In this document: one piece after another, positions 63,801 through 64,000 of the stretch
How positions within the stretch are numbered: the first letter of the stretch is position 1
Layout: each line of letters starts with the position of its first letter
Assembly: GCA_949752795.1 (NCBI GenBank)
Contig: OX457061.1
Location: 4,213,239 to 4,277,238 of the forward strand
Direction of reading: 5' to 3'
From: Hyperoodon ampullatus
Taxonomy: Eukaryota; Chordata; Mammalia; Artiodactyla; Ziphiidae
Length of the DNA stretch: 64,000 nt
Position numbers and translations under genes: made by a program
The notes under the pieces: model-generated
What the model was told of the DNA's origin: nothing
Databases searched by the model: none
Seen by the model: only the letters and a program-made list of their open reading frames with translations

Positions 63801-64000
63801 ACCAATTATGCATTTCAAATCACCACTACGGAGAACAATAGCCAGAGCTTTTCCTCTGGCAGGTTAGGGCCCCCACTGGAGAAGTCAGGCCCTCCCACCA
63901 CCGCCCTGCGCTTTGCTCTGGGCCTTCCTACAAAACCGGTTTGTGACATGGAGGGGACAAGGGATTTGGCTGATGCGGGCCAAGCTTGGGTGCTAATGCA

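Larger units (their letters stand above)
60122..64000. other. BARHL1 upstream flank
   Basis: 60400-62000 is CpG-rich with long chance reading frames. 62000-64000 is ordinary unique sequence with MIR traces (about 62480 and 63650-63800). No exon of a further gene is recognised. Confidence 0.7.

Overview
The window is vertebrate nuclear DNA, almost certainly from a cetacean. The clue is a set of about ten tRNA-derived SINEs of the CHR type. They begin GGGCTTCCCTGGTGGCGCAG or GGGACTTCCCTGGTGG and end in an A-rich tail, and several have clear target-site duplications. Older mammalian repeats (MIR, L2, L1M) are interspersed. There is no bacterial, phage or CRISPR content.

Two protein-coding genes can be supported, arranged tail to tail. 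On the + strand, positions 1 to about 48.2 kb hold the 3' half of DDX31, a nucleolar DEAD-box RNA helicase. Seven coding exons (2403-2462, 11122-11172, 12714-12853, 17849-17930, 24525-24636, 30458-30626, 47133-47319) join in frame into 266 codons plus a stop. They cover helicase motifs V and VI and the conserved C-terminal extension. On the - strand, 59121 down to 52607 holds the complete coding region of the neuronal homeobox gene BARHL1 in three exons (58656-59121, 54498-54720, 52607-52901). It encodes 327 residues with two FIL/eh1-like motifs and one homeodomain. This DDX31/BARHL1 neighbourhood matches the order I know from human 9q34.

Layout: 1-40 kb is mostly DDX31 intron with frequent SINE, L1, L2 and MIR insertions, plus several repeat-free AT-rich blocks that look like conserved non-coding DNA (notably 22.3-23.8 kb). 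From about 40 to 64 kb there are no CHR SINEs. The BARHL1 body and flanks are GC/CpG-rich, broken by homeodomain-motif-rich patches in intron 2 (53.74-53.83 kb), intron 1 (about 55.8 and 56.1 kb) and upstream (60.0-60.12 kb).

The most interesting signals are: (1) three tandem RE1/NRSE-like elements (REST/NRSF binding sites) 430-620 bp upstream of the BARHL1 start codon; (2) an apparent 1-nt net deletion in the DDX31 terminal exon, so that the recognisable mammalian C-terminus continues in another frame past the stop; (3) a young-SINE-free zone around BARHL1 and candidate enhancers inside DDX31 introns, suggesting DDX31 is a bystander host of BARHL1 regulatory DNA. I found no unknown protein system. 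The longer unassigned reading frames are chance frames in CpG islands or repeats.
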